The notes: generated by a model not told the origin, from the sequence alone. DNA of 64,000 bases from Onthophagus taurus (GCF_036711975.1 NC_091973.1:20336001-20400000); one strand, 5' to 3'. Counted from the stretch's first letter, positions 1-8,422 are shown. Translations and numbers: made by a program.

Positions 1-164
1 TATTGGTGTAAATGAAATACGGATAAATAGAAATTTAAAACGCTAATTAATTATAAGGATGTAATAAATTAAAAGTTTTTAAATAAATAATAGGATTTAT
101 TAATATTTAAGTTGACAATAATGTAAAGTAAATATACGTTTTACTTAGAAAAAAACATTTAAAC
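1..164. other. AT-rich outer end of the Polinton-like element
   Basis: No gene is seen in this AT-rich stretch beyond the integrase stop. Bases of roughly 78-135 resemble a segment near 39600-39650, which also lies beside Polinton gene fragments. This suggests it belongs to the element, perhaps to its terminal repeat. A matching inverted copy at the right end was not found. Confidence 0.5.
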
Positions 165-1109
165 CTAAACGATATTGTCTTTCGGTATCCAACTGTTATG
201 GGATGAATCGAATCCTAACCACTTAACGAACACTTGATTCTTTCTTCTGTTTAACACTTTTTCAACAAGATACACATCAGGTTGTTTGGATCTTTGAAGT
301 TCGAATTCATAAAAAGCTCCTTTAATAGGTTGTCCACTCATATCTTCTAATAAATAAGAAATTGGATTCGTAATTTGTGTTTTAACTATTTTAAATAACT
401 CAGTGGTCCAGTTGGGTAAATATCCCTTATCGAAGACATGCTTATGCTTGCTAATGCGAACTACATCTCCAACATTAAAGTTTCCCTTACCGGCAATTTT
501 AATATGATTGTACACCGTATTGAGAAGTTTATTTTCTACAGATTTCGAATTTATTTGAGATGGTTTCATTTTCGTGGTTGAATGCTTTGAATTATTATAT
601 TGAGTTGTAATAGCATCCAATAAGTGTAACCATTTATGATTTCCGTAAAGACTAAACATTTTATACAACTTTTGTTTTATGGTTCTAATTACGCGTTCAG
701 CTATTGCAGCCTTCATTACGCTATACGTTGAATAATGATTAATTTTAAATTCCATCATCAACTTTTTGAAGTGTGTATTGTAAAATTCCTTTCCCTGATC
801 AGTTTGTAGATTTTTAGGTACACGACCTTCAGAGAGAATTGAACGTAACGCGTGTATTACATCTGTTGAGGATTTATTTTTTAACGGCCGCATCCAGAGA
901 TACTTTGAAAAACAATCGATAACCACTAAGATGTATTTATGTCCAACATTGATTTTACCAAATTCAATCATTTCAATAAGATCAGCTTGCCATAAATCAT
1001 CGATTCCCTTCAATATAGTTCTGCGTCTAGGAAATAAACGTCTAGCGGGACGATGAAGTTCTTCAACTATAGTTTGTTTCGCTTTCGATACCTGCATTCT
1101 TACGCTCAT
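165..1109 (-). CDS. Polinton-type integrase (rve) with C-terminal chromodomain
   Basis: The 314-residue protein has a retrovirus-like integrase core. Its acidic triad is readable as D43 (in QADLIEM), D104 (in QTDQGKEF) and E138 (in AIAERVIRT), giving D-61-D-34-E spacing. The last 40 residues form a chromodomain (LVEKVL, FVKWLGF, SWIP), as in Polinton and chromovirus integrases that may tether to chromatin. Its role would be insertion of the linear element into host DNA. It is the last gene of the leftward arm and its start overlaps the upstream fibre-like gene by 47 nt in another frame. All three acidic residues are present and there is no internal stop. The true start could be M1 or M5. Confidence 0.9.
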   Translation of the reverse strand: MSVRMQVSKAKQTIVEELHRPARRLFPRRRTILKGIDDLWQADLIEMIEFGKINVGHKYILVVIDCFSKYLWMRPLKNKSSTDVIHALRSILSEGRVPKNLQTDQGKEFYNTHFKKLMMEFKINHYSTYSVMKAAIAERVIRTIKQKLYKMFSLYGNHKWLHLLDAITTQYNNSKHSTTKMKPSQINSKSVENKLLNTVYNHIKIAGKGNFNVGDVVRISKHKHVFDKGYLPNWTTELFKIVKTQITNPISYLLEDMSGQPIKGAFYEFELQRSKQPDVYLVEKVLNRRKNQVFVKWLGFDSSHNSWIPKDNIV

Positions 1110-1689
1110 GGATTAGGTCCAACTTTTTTTTCTCCAATATATCTAGTCGTGAATTTATAGTGCTTTCTATATCAAGTAGACGATCTGCAACACCCTGTAT
1201 CCCATTTCGTAGATTTGTTGTGAGTATATCAAATGCATTTAAATTAGTGTTGAATGATTTTGTTAGAGTTGTAATTTGCTGACCATTTAATAGGATTTCC
1301 GCGTTAATTTTTTTAATGTCGCGTAAGAGTGTAGAGTTTTTAATATCAATTTTTGTTGACACCTGATGTATACGTTTACTATGATCTCCAATAATTCTTT
1401 GAACGTCCGCTATTATGACCTTAATTTCGTTTAAGATTGTAGCTTTCAATGTTTCACATATTTCGTCTACATAAATTTTTATCGCACAATCATTTTCATC
1501 CGTCGGTTGTTGAACGTTAGATAGTTTACGCCCCTGGATATCATAATCTCCATCTACGGTTAAAGGGAATCCAATATGGCGTTGAGATGTAGTTAAATTC
1601 TCATCATTCAATACTTTATTCCGCGCAGAACGTAATGTACGACCAAACTTATCAATGCTCACACCACTCACGCTTGATCCACCGTTCAT
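1063..1689 (-). CDS. phage-tail-fibre-like coiled-coil protein
   Basis: Residues of about 45-75 carry a motif of the type G-x-K-hydrophobic-x-N-V-x-x-P-T-D-x-x-D-x-A-x-x-x-Y-V-D, seen here as GRKLSNVQQPTDENDCAIKI followed by YVDE. This is the N-terminal signature of many phage tail fibres, where it precedes a trimeric shaft. The rest (about 80-200) is rich in heptad-like I/L spacing, suggesting a long coiled coil. A virion spike or attachment role is inferred from the motif and from the capsid-gene neighbours. It lies between the conserved unknown gene and the integrase and overlaps the integrase start. No globular receptor-binding domain is recognisable at the C-terminus. Confidence 0.6.
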   Translation of the reverse strand: MNGGSSVSGVSIDKFGRTLRSARNKVLNDENLTTSQRHIGFPLTVDGDYDIQGRKLSNVQQPTDENDCAIKIYVDEICETLKATILNEIKVIIADVQRIIGDHSKRIHQVSTKIDIKNSTLLRDIKKINAEILLNGQQITTLTKSFNTNLNAFDILTTNLRNGIQGVADRLLDIESTINSRLDILEKKKLDLIHERKNAGIESETNYS

Positions 1690-1701
1690 TGGTACGCATA
1701 A

Positions 1702-1733
<32 letters not shown>
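1702..1733. repeat. (TTA)n microsatellite
   Basis: About ten ATT/TTA units sit between the fibre-like gene start and the stop of the next leftward gene. This may be simple slippage in the short spacer. Confidence 0.9.
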
Positions 1734-1736
<3 letters not shown>

Positions 1737-2680
1737 ACGCCGCTCTCCTTCAGTTCTTCTATAATGGATGTGATTTCATTAATATGGGAATTGTTTCCTG
1801 CCGCATGTGAAGCGTACAACAATTTCAATCGATCTACCAATTCGTTAACATCATCCCAATATTTATACTCAACGATTTTCGAGTTCACTTCAAGATGTCG
1901 TCCGGGTATTAATCCATCCCCCGACTTATTAAATGTAAATAAAGGTTTAATAATTTTAGTATACTTGTACGATTTATTTCCAACTATAGGACCCGTAAAA
2001 TTTCGCTTATGCGCACCCGTATACGCTAGAACAGATTTGTAACGTTGTAGATCCTCTTCGGTATAGTTCGTAGGTCGTTTTAACTGTATAAGTTCATATA
2101 ACCCCGTAGAGGCTTGTATGCGTTTTTCGCCTCCGAGAACAATATGAGAAGGTTTAAACTGGACAGTCTTCGATCCAATCATCCAATCGTTTTCATCAGG
2201 ATCATAACGTATACCCATTCTCTCATCAATTTCTCCTCTTTTACCAAACGTATAATATAAATCCCGAATTTGATTCGGTAGATTTTCTATAGGTAAATCC
2301 TCCGCCTTCAATTTTTGTTTTGCATCCGGCGGCGTTTTAAATTCATCATCACTTTCAGGAAAAGTTAATTTTTTCCTAAATGCCGGAGTTTTAAAATCGG
2401 TTTCATCAAATTTCGTTTTAACGTCAACACCGACATCATCAGTAGGTTGATAGTGGTGATGGTAATGTACAGAAGAAGAAGGTTTCACTTCACTTAATTT
2501 ATTAGTCATATCTTTTAATGAATCGCTTAAAGGCTGATGTAGTTTAGCGATAAGACGGTCATCGTTTTCTCGACCGAGTTTAAGCGCTAAATATTTTTTC
2601 TTAATAGTATTTGTTATGTTAATTATAGCTTTATCCCTCTCACGTATGGAACGCTTAGTCATTTCATCGTTATGTGACAT
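1730..2680 (-). CDS. conserved Polinton-associated protein, unknown function
   Basis: The frame opens at 2713, but the likely start is the ATG at 2680 (MSHNDEMTKRS), giving about 316 residues. Residues of about 20-60 are charged and helical. A low-complexity His-rich spot (HYHHHYQ) follows. The C-terminal half has conserved-looking blocks (GLYELIQLKRP, YWDDVNELVDRL, HINEITSIIEELKESG). I recognise this layout from proteins found beside Polinton ATPases in insects, but no biochemical role is known to me. It follows the ATPase gene with a short gap, consistent with shared transcription. A broken second copy of its FPESDDE region lies near 39851. Confidence 0.75.
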
Positions 2681-2717
2681 GCTTACTCTCACAAATACCA
2701 GATAACAATGCAATAAT

Positions 2718-3419
2718 TTAGTCCGGGTAAATAAATTTATCCATTCCTATACGATACCTTCCATCCTTTACTTCAAAATCTTTCATAATAATCATAGGGT
2801 TATATTTATCATCATTCCAACACCGTTTACAAGCGTCCTTGAAAACATCAAACTTCATGTCGGTGTTAACGTGTTCATCATACACATGTTTTAAATTAAC
2901 CTCATCTTGTTTGAATAGAATTAAGACGTTTGCATTGTCTCGTATTAGGTGTTTAGGTATCCGCGTATAGGTTTGCGTAAGGTAGAACGAATCAATATTA
3001 TTATGTCGTCCCATACAGAAAAATGATCGAATCTTATCCTGTTTATCGCATGCTACATCGTCAAATATGAAAATTGAGTTTTGTTTAGCTTCAGACGGAT
3101 CTATAACGGCATCATTATCGATGAATCTATAAAGTCCTATTTCGGGTAACTGTTTCATAATCATTTCTAAAAATTCATATTTCGGTTGATGTAAGGATTT
3201 TGAGTATATATAAATATTTTCAAAATTTAAACCATTTTTATCGAAAATGAGATTTAACATCAAGTTGGTTTTCCCACATCCGCTCGGACCACATACTATT
3301 GCTCGTATACTGTTCGGTATGAGATCGCCATGCCTACGACTGGTTATCGGTTTCATCATCGTTAACCGATCGAGATCGGTTAATGACATTGTGAGAGATG
3401 GGTGTTGCACTACACGCAT
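2718..3419 (-). CDS. FtsK/HerA-type genome-packaging ATPase
   Basis: Walker A is GPSGCGKT (residues 44-51 from the chosen start) and Walker B is SIFIFDD with D120-D121. Size (233 residues) and motif spacing fit the A32/FtsK-HerA packaging ATPases of Polintons and related viruses, which drive DNA into the capsid. The frame extends to 3449, but I chose the ATG at 3419 because a TATA box and a TCATTT initiator place transcription start near 3433, downstream of the first ATG. It is the first gene of the leftward arm. No break is seen. Confidence 0.88.
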   Translation of the reverse strand: MRVVQHPSLTMSLTDLDRLTMMKPITSRRHGDLIPNSIRAIVCGPSGCGKTNLMLNLIFDKNGLNFENIYIYSKSLHQPKYEFLEMIMKQLPEIGLYRFIDNDAVIDPSEAKQNSIFIFDDVACDKQDKIRSFFCMGRHNNIDSFYLTQTYTRIPKHLIRDNANVLILFKQDEVNLKHVYDEHVNTDMKFDVFKDACKRCWNDDKYNPMIIMKDFEVKDGRYRIGMDKFIYPD

Positions 3420-3429
3420 TATAAAACTA

Positions 3430-3492
3430 AAATGAGTTTTAATCTTCATGTGCGGGTATATAAGGGATGTGAAAGCGTAAACCGCATCAGTT
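3430..3492. promoter_or_regulatory. bidirectional core promoter with shared TATA box
   Basis: TATATAAG at 3457-3464 reads as a TATA box on both strands because the core is self-complementary. On the + strand, TCAGTT at 3487-3492 puts the +1 adenine at 3489, 32 nt after the TATA start. On the - strand, TCATTT puts an adenine at 3433, about 30 nt from the TATA on that strand. Both match arthropod TATA-initiator spacing. It would serve the PLA2 arm rightward and the ATPase arm leftward. Confidence 0.65.
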
Positions 3493-3496
3493 GAGT

Positions 3497-4339
3497 ATGC
3501 TGTTTACTCGAGATAGTACATCTGCGACGGCGGGGGGAAGCGGAATACTTAATACACTTATCAATAAACTACCCGTTGAGTTACACGTTCCAGGCTATCA
3601 ATTTTGTGGACCAGGAACAAAATTGAAGAAACGTTTGGCTAGAGGCGATAAAGGAATAAATCCATTAGATCGGGCTTGTAGAGAACACGATATAGCGTAT
3701 TCGGACAATAATTCTTTAGAACAACGTCGCATGGCCGATAGACGTTTGGAGGAAAACGCTTGGGGGAGAGTGAAAGCGAAAGATTCGACATTGGGGGAAA
3801 AAGCATCAGCTTGGTTAGTTACAAACGCTATGAAAGTGAAACGAAAATTGGGAATGGGTCATAAGGGACAAAAAATAATTAAAAGATTAAAAGATAAAAA
3901 AAATAAACCGATAGCATTTAAAAGCGTGTTGGTAAAGCAAATCGCTAAAGATTTACCCAAAACAACAGATAATTTACGGGAAGCGGCTAGATTAGCTTTG
4001 AAAAGTGCTCGTATAGCTGTTAAATCCGCGGGTGGAAAGAAAAAAGTTAAAATTCCGCGTACAATCCCGTTACCTATTACAAGTGGTGGTATACTACCGA
4101 TATTACCAGCCATATTTGCCGGACTATCAGCTCTCGGAGCGTTATCAGGCAGCGCGGCTGGTGTGTATCGCGCGGTGAAGAGTGGTCAAGAGGCTAAAGA
4201 GAAGTTGAAAGAAGCTGAACGACACAATAAGGCGATGGAAGCTATCGCGATTGGCGAAACCGGAAGTGGACTTTATATTAAAAAATATAAAAAAGGATTG
4301 GGTTTATATTTAAGTAAAAAGCAACAAAAAAACTTGTAA
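3497..4339 (+). CDS. PLA2-domain minor virion protein
   Basis: Near the N-terminus lies a parvovirus-VP1-like phospholipase A2 core: calcium-loop motif YQFCGPG (residues 34-40) and the catalytic pair H64-D65 in ACREHDIAY. In parvoviruses this domain opens endosomal membranes; the same role here is inference. The middle is very basic (Lys-rich 90-180). A hydrophobic Gly/Ala-rich segment (about 195-220) and a C-terminal GSGLYIKKYKKGLGLYL block resemble virion core or membrane-active peptides. The first ATG is 3497. The frame ends at a TAA that follows the slippery sequence AAAAAAC by three bases, so part of the product may continue into the protease frame. Both catalytic residues are present. 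Confidence 0.85.
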   Translation: MLFTRDSTSATAGGSGILNTLINKLPVELHVPGYQFCGPGTKLKKRLARGDKGINPLDRACREHDIAYSDNNSLEQRRMADRRLEENAWGRVKAKDSTLGEKASAWLVTNAMKVKRKLGMGHKGQKIIKRLKDKKNKPIAFKSVLVKQIAKDLPKTTDNLREAARLALKSARIAVKSAGGKKKVKIPRTIPLPITSGGILPILPAIFAGLSALGALSGSAAGVYRAVKSGQEAKEKLKEAERHNKAMEAIAIGETGSGLYIKKYKKGLGLYLSKKQQKNL

Positions 4340-4716
4340 CTAGGCTACCTAATAGACCTCTAACAAATCTCGATATAATAAAATACGCTAAAACACTTAA
4401 AATTCCAAATTTTCGCGGAGTGTATATGCGAAATGGATTGCCTAAAGAAGGTCCTAAATATTATGAGTCAGCTGTTGTAAATTTAGATGATCACCGAGGT
4501 AGCGGAACCCATTGGGTAGCCTATAAAAAAATTGGCAATAGGGTGTTATATTTCGACAGTTATGGAGATCTAAAACCACCTAAAGAACTTTTAAAATACT
4601 TTAAAAAATGTCAAATTGTGTATAACCACGATAATTTTCAAAAGGATAACCCGTATAACTGCGGTCAATTATGTATAAATTTCCTACTTAACATAAGAAA
4701 TAACTCATTTGAGTGA
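4318..4716 (+). CDS. adenain-like cysteine protease (virion maturation)
   Basis: Motifs fit the adenovirus/Polinton protease family: catalytic His in GTHWVAY, acidic residue in YFDSYGD, and nucleophile Cys in the CGQLC motif near the C-terminus. The family processes capsid precursors. The first in-frame ATG is 4426, but conserved-looking sequence (LPNRPLTNLDIIKYAK and FRGVYMRNGLP) begins well upstream, with no ATG back to the stop at 4315. The gene therefore starts at a non-ATG codon, is reached by -1 frameshifting from the PLA2 gene, or lost its start through an indel. The stop TGA is two bases from the penton ATG. Without the upstream block the enzyme would be short for the family. Confidence 0.82.
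   Translation, partial: KATKKLVTRLPNRPLTNLDIIKYAKTLKIPNFRGVYMRNGLPKEGPKYYESAVVNLDDHRGSGTHWVAYKKIGNRVLYFDSYGDLKPPKELLKYFKKCQIVYNHDNFQKDNPYNCGQLCINFLLNIRNNSFE
4327..4339 (+). promoter_or_regulatory. candidate -1 ribosomal frameshift site
   Basis: The heptamer A AAA AAC (4327-4333) is in the X XXY YYZ register of the PLA2 frame and is followed by TTG and the TAA stop. The -1 frame is the protease frame and stays open through 4716. No strong downstream pseudoknot was identified by eye; only a weak TAGG/CCTA stem is near. Confidence 0.5.
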
Positions 4717-4718
4717 AA

Positions 4719-5492
4719 ATGTCACAGACGTTCACACTGGTCAGTACAAAAAGCGAAATCTCCGAAGACTATTATCCGCCTATAGAATTAGACCCTAACT
4801 CGAGTTACTCGCTTGGTCTTATTGGATTCTATACGTATAACAGTATACCAAACATTGAACAAGGAGTAAACGATAAATTTTACTTTACCGAAAAATTGCC
4901 CATTAATAAAAGCCGACAATCAACTATAGACGAGGGGGCATTACCACAGGAAATCAAAATTCCTACTGGTGCATATGAAATAACGGACATTGAGAAATTT
5001 TTACAAAAAGAGATTTTACGTCGTATCGGATTGAATACGGTTGATGATCCTGAAAAATTTTTTTCACTCAAGGCTAACAATAACACCTTGCAGTGTGAAA
5101 TAAAAAGCGATTATTTTGAGATAGATTTCTCTCAACCAAATACGATAGCTTCTATATTGGGGTTTTCCAATCGTAAACTAGATGTATCGATAAAGCATAA
5201 ATCAGATCTTCCGGTAAATATAATACGTGTGACATCCGTTCGAGTGGAATGTAATATAATTTCCGGCTCGTATTACAATAACAAATTATCTCACACGCTA
5301 TATGAATTCGCTCCAACTGTGGATCCTGGTTTCAGTATAAATATAGAGCCAAGGAACCCCATTTATTTGCCAGTGGACACCGATCGTCCGATATCGAACA
5401 TTACACTAAGATTACTTGATCAGCGTGGTAAATTGGTAAACTTTCGTGGAGAAGAAATTGTTATTAGATTAGAATTAAAACGAACTTCATAA
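4719..5492 (+). CDS. penton / minor capsid protein (single jelly-roll)
   Basis: The product is about 257 residues and rich in beta-type sequence. It has YSLGLIGFYTYNSIPNI near residue 30, a later I-P-x-G-x-Y-E block (IPTGAYEITDIEKFL) and a hydrophobic beta-rich C-terminus. Length, layout and position directly after the protease and before the capsid gene match the Polinton minor capsid protein that forms pentameric vertices. The ATG at 4719 follows the protease stop by two bases. Its TAA overlaps the next ATG as TAATG, suggesting coupled termination and reinitiation. There is no internal damage. Confidence 0.8.
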   Translation: MSQTFTLVSTKSEISEDYYPPIELDPNSSYSLGLIGFYTYNSIPNIEQGVNDKFYFTEKLPINKSRQSTIDEGALPQEIKIPTGAYEITDIEKFLQKEILRRIGLNTVDDPEKFFSLKANNNTLQCEIKSDYFEIDFSQPNTIASILGFSNRKLDVSIKHKSDLPVNIIRVTSVRVECNIISGSYYNNKLSHTLYEFAPTVDPGFSINIEPRNPIYLPVDTDRPISNITLRLLDQRGKLVNFRGEEIVIRLELKRTS

Positions 5493-5698
5493 TGGGGCTG
5501 TTGTTCCAATTAAAAGCCACCGATCCTCAACAGCGTTCATCTATCAAAAGAAAACATTATAACTCAGGTGGAAAGAGAACATCTAGATCAGTTAAAAGAA
5601 AGACTTCATTGCGAGCGGACAACAGACGTTTTCTCGAGCAGTTGGGTTATCATGTCTACACAAAAGTTAAATATATACCGCGAACCCATCGTGGATAA
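5492..5698 (+). CDS. small basic virion protein candidate
   Basis: This 68-residue frame is strongly basic (KRKHYNSGGKRTSRSVKRK). It has a C-terminal NRRFLEQLGYHV block that resembles short Arg/Lys-rich proteins encoded just before capsid genes in related insect elements. A DNA-condensing or capsid-interior role is inferred from charge and position only. It starts inside the penton stop (TAATG) and overlaps the capsid start by 47 nt, which supports it being translated. Confidence 0.6.
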   Translation: MGLLFQLKATDPQQRSSIKRKHYNSGGKRTSRSVKRKTSLRADNRRFLEQLGYHVYTKVKYIPRTHRG

Positions 5699-6884
5699 TT
5701 CGATCGCTAGAGAAGAAGTGCATAGTTACCATCCTTCCACAAATTCTTTTCAAAATAACGATATATTCACCATTGAACTAAACCAAGAAGATGTTTTATT
5801 TTCGTTCTTCGAAAGTTATATACGTATTGAGGGAGATTACAAAGAAAAATTAAACGATCCAACTGATACTATCCAGCTAACGCACAACTTACCAACATAT
5901 CTATTTGAGTATATCGCATTTGAGCATAACGGTACTGAAATCGAACGGGTACGTGAACCCGGTTTAACATCATTGATTCGAACCCTACTTCAACAAAACG
6001 AAGTGGAATGCAAATCTTTAGAAATAGCTGGTTTAAAATGGCCACCCGAAGGAAATTTGCCCACAGTTAGTGCGAACAAGGATTTCACGTTTCAAATCCC
6101 ATTAAGTCATATTTTCGGATTATTTAGGGACTATAATCACGTTATGAGAGGTCGCTTCAAATTTAGATTTGTTAGAAGTCGTACTGACTCCAATTGTTAT
6201 AAATCTACATCAAAAGCCGATTCTAGCACCGCAGAGTTTACTGTAAAAACGGTTACATTGTTGGCGAAACATGTGTACCCAAGCCCATCTATAAAGATGA
6301 AGCTGTTAGATGGTTTAAATAAAAACGCAAACATTCCCGTACCGTTTCGGAAGTGGTCTTTTTATGAGCTACCTTCAATGAGAAAGGGAAATAAAGAGAT
6401 TTGGTCGGTCACGTCAACAACTAACAGAGGTAGACCTCAATACGTTATAGTTGCATTCCAAACCAATCGAAAGGATCAGCCGAATTCAGATTGTACACTT
6501 TTCGATCACTTGAACATTATAGATCTTAAAGTATATCTAAACTCATACTGCTATCCATTCGAGTCGATGAATTTGGAGTTTGCGAAAGAAAATTATGTTG
6601 AACTCTATAAAATGTATACCGAATTTCAACCATATATTTGGGAAACATCTCGAAAACAACCGATTATGGATTTCGCAAGCTTTAAAAAAAGACCTTTATT
6701 CGTGGTGGATACCACTAAGAATAACGATGAAGAAGCCGCCCCATCCGCATCATGTGAGGTGCGTATCGAAATTCAAAGCGGTAAAGATTTTCCGCCTGAT
6801 ACAAAAGCATACTGTATACTACTCCAAGAATCCATGTATACATACAAACCTTTGAGTGGGGAGGTATCTGTAATTATAAATTAA
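5652..6884 (+). CDS. Polinton major capsid protein (double jelly-roll)
   Basis: The frame is open from 5568, but ATG 5652 (MSTQKLNIY) is the better start, giving 410 residues. The N-terminal part (NDIFTIELNQEDVLF then SYIRIEG) and the block FEYIAFEHNGTEIERVREPG resemble the Polinton/adintovirus major capsid protein, which forms pseudo-hexameric capsomers. The length is modest compared with larger family members, but the overall order of blocks is kept. Strand-rich sequence continues to the end without a stop. It is the longest gene in the element and lies in the conserved order protease, penton, capsid. Confidence 0.82.
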   Translation: MSTQKLNIYREPIVDNSIAREEVHSYHPSTNSFQNNDIFTIELNQEDVLFSFFESYIRIEGDYKEKLNDPTDTIQLTHNLPTYLFEYIAFEHNGTEIERVREPGLTSLIRTLLQQNEVECKSLEIAGLKWPPEGNLPTVSANKDFTFQIPLSHIFGLFRDYNHVMRGRFKFRFVRSRTDSNCYKSTSKADSSTAEFTVKTVTLLAKHVYPSPSIKMKLLDGLNKNANIPVPFRKWSFYELPSMRKGNKEIWSVTSTTNRGRPQYVIVAFQTNRKDQPNSDCTLFDHLNIIDLKVYLNSYCYPFESMNLEFAKENYVELYKMYTEFQPYIWETSRKQPIMDFASFKKRPLFVVDTTKNNDEEAAPSASCEVRIEIQSGKDFPPDTKAYCILLQESMYTYKPLSGEVSVIIN

Positions 6885-6901
6885 ATTACACATGAGGTCA
6901 T

Positions 6902-7414
6902 ATGTTAGTTTACAATATGAAGTTCAAAATCGCGGTTGTAGACGTTCAGGGGTTTTACATCAATTCTAAATTCGAAGTTAAAGAATTTACTCTTGTGGAT
7001 ATCACCACCGACTACATAATACATTTACACTTAAAAGCTAGTATACCATTCCAACAGTTAAACGTTCGAGATCGAAGATCAGTGAGATATTTGGAACGCA
7101 ACCATCACAGGTTGCTATATAGCGATGGGTGGATAAATCAATCAGAAGGTCTAAATGTAATTGATACCTTAATTTCCTCCTACGATCAAATATTTGTTAA
7201 GGGAAATCAAAAGAAGCAGTTTTTGAAAACACGTAACAGCAATTCAATACTAACGGATATTGCGTTAGAATTTGCGGAAGAGGATGAGACTAAATTAAAT
7301 TCATCCAACAATCAATGTTGGTTCCACACCGGCTCTCCAGCAGTATGTTCACAAAACAATGTATTAATTTTACAAAAATTTTTATATAATCACAATAATG
7401 TTACTTGTATTTAA
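6902..7414 (+). CDS. Polinton-associated protein, possible nuclease-like fold
   Basis: The product is 170 residues, or 165 from the second ATG at 6917. It starts with a hydrophobic strand ending in acidic-aromatic VVDVQGFYI, then FEVKEFTLVD, and later LERNHHRLLYSDG. Similar proteins accompany Polintons in insects. The DxQGF...KE opening resembles the first motif of DEDD-type exonucleases, but the other motifs are not convincing, so a nuclease role is only a suggestion. A late Cys/His group (CWFHTGSPAVC) could bind metal. It follows the capsid stop by 17 bases and is the last gene of the rightward cluster. AATAAA-type signals follow near 7434. Confidence 0.6.
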   Translation: MLVYNMKFKIAVVDVQGFYINSKFEVKEFTLVDITTDYIIHLHLKASIPFQQLNVRDRRSVRYLERNHHRLLYSDGWINQSEGLNVIDTLISSYDQIFVKGNQKKQFLKTRNSNSILTDIALEFAEEDETKLNSSNNQCWFHTGSPAVCSQNNVLILQKFLYNHNNVTCI

Positions 7415-7508
7415 GTTGTAAATATAATAATTTTTAAATAAAAAATTGATTGTAGTTTTATTATTATAATAGTTGTAAAATTTATTGGGAGAGGGTGGGG
7501 GTGTGAGA

Positions 7509-7543
7509 TATATCATATAATTAAAAAATTAATGTATTCAGTT
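7509..7543 (+). promoter_or_regulatory. TATA plus initiator promoter for the 213-residue gene
   Basis: TATATC begins at 7509 and TCAGTT at 7538-7543 puts the +1 adenine at 7540, 31 nt downstream. The ATG follows at 7565. The arrangement repeats the one at the divergent promoter. Confidence 0.55.
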
Positions 7544-7564
7544 TACAACTAAATTTGATGAAAT

Positions 7565-8206
7565 ATGGATGTTAACACTGGGTGTGAAATTTCTGAAAGC
7601 CCTTACTGGGTATCAATTAATAAACAATGGAAGAAGTTTCGTGATGATATAGAGAAAGAAAATAAATTTATTGGTGAAACCTTATATTCGATCGATAGAT
7701 TTAACATAAAAGTTGGTATTAGTGTGGCGAGAGGTTTTATAACATGTGTGAAATTGATTTTTAAATCTTGGAATGATGTAGAATCGAAATCACATATACT
7801 CTCTTTTCTACGTGAAGATTGGGAACAATTGATTAATGTATTTAAAATCATTCGTTTTAAAATGAACTTTTCTGACCAAATTATACCGTTAGCGGATGGA
7901 ATTCTTAGAGTTACTGCAGACGTTGAGAATTGTGTGTGCATCACATATGAAGATATGGACCCTGAAAATAATTTTTTTATTCCGATTATATTAACCTTGA
8001 TGGAAGTTCAAGACATTTTATCTAAGGAATTTTTAATTTCATACAAATTAAAAGTATTAGACAATTTGCATTTTAATGATTACATTGATTTTATTATGAA
8101 CACTCAATTTTCGAAGGATAAGTTAAAATTAATTCGAGAATTTTGCTTGCAAAATTTATCTGAAATAAATTATTACTTAATGGAATATATTGATATGATT
8201 TCATGA
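7565..8206 (+). CDS. uncharacterised element protein, 213 residues
   Basis: I do not recognise this protein. It is acidic-to-neutral and rich in Ile, Phe, Asn and Lys, with an N-terminal WKKFRDDIEKENKF block. A middle of alternating hydrophobic residues may be beta-sheet, and the C-terminus is helical (YIDFIMNTQFSKDKLKLIREF). There is no signal peptide or clear membrane segment. It has its own TATA and initiator and lies outside the packed virion cluster, so it may be expressed separately. The absence of stops over 640 bp argues for a real gene. Confidence 0.55.
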   Translation: MDVNTGCEISESPYWVSINKQWKKFRDDIEKENKFIGETLYSIDRFNIKVGISVARGFITCVKLIFKSWNDVESKSHILSFLREDWEQLINVFKIIRFKMNFSDQIIPLADGILRVTADVENCVCITYEDMDPENNFFIPIILTLMEVQDILSKEFLISYKLKVLDNLHFNDYIDFIMNTQFSKDKLKLIREFCLQNLSEINYYLMEYIDMIS

Positions 8207-8409
8207 GTTTAAACTTACTACTATTAAGAATGTTGACGAATACTTGCGTTAAAAAATTATATTTATTTTAATTTAAACAAGTTTAAACATGTTGAAACAA
8301 GTGTTGGTGAGGTTCAATGAACTTTACATAACTTTGGTGATTTAATAATAAAAACTGCTTAATTTGCATTTTAGATAACAATAACACCTGCGTGCGAATT
8401 GCATCATCC

Positions 8410-8422
8410 TTCTAGAAACTTC
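8410..8422 (+). promoter_or_regulatory. heat-shock element, copy 1
   Basis: TTCTAGAAACTTC is a perfect match to the three-pentamer HSF site (nTTCn nGAAn nTTCn). It lies about 215 bp before the 8634 ATG. Confidence 0.6.

Noticed and set aside
1635..2042. Plus-strand frame of 135 residues
   Set aside because: Antisense to the fibre-like and unknown genes and partly made of the (TTA)n run read as poly-Tyr.
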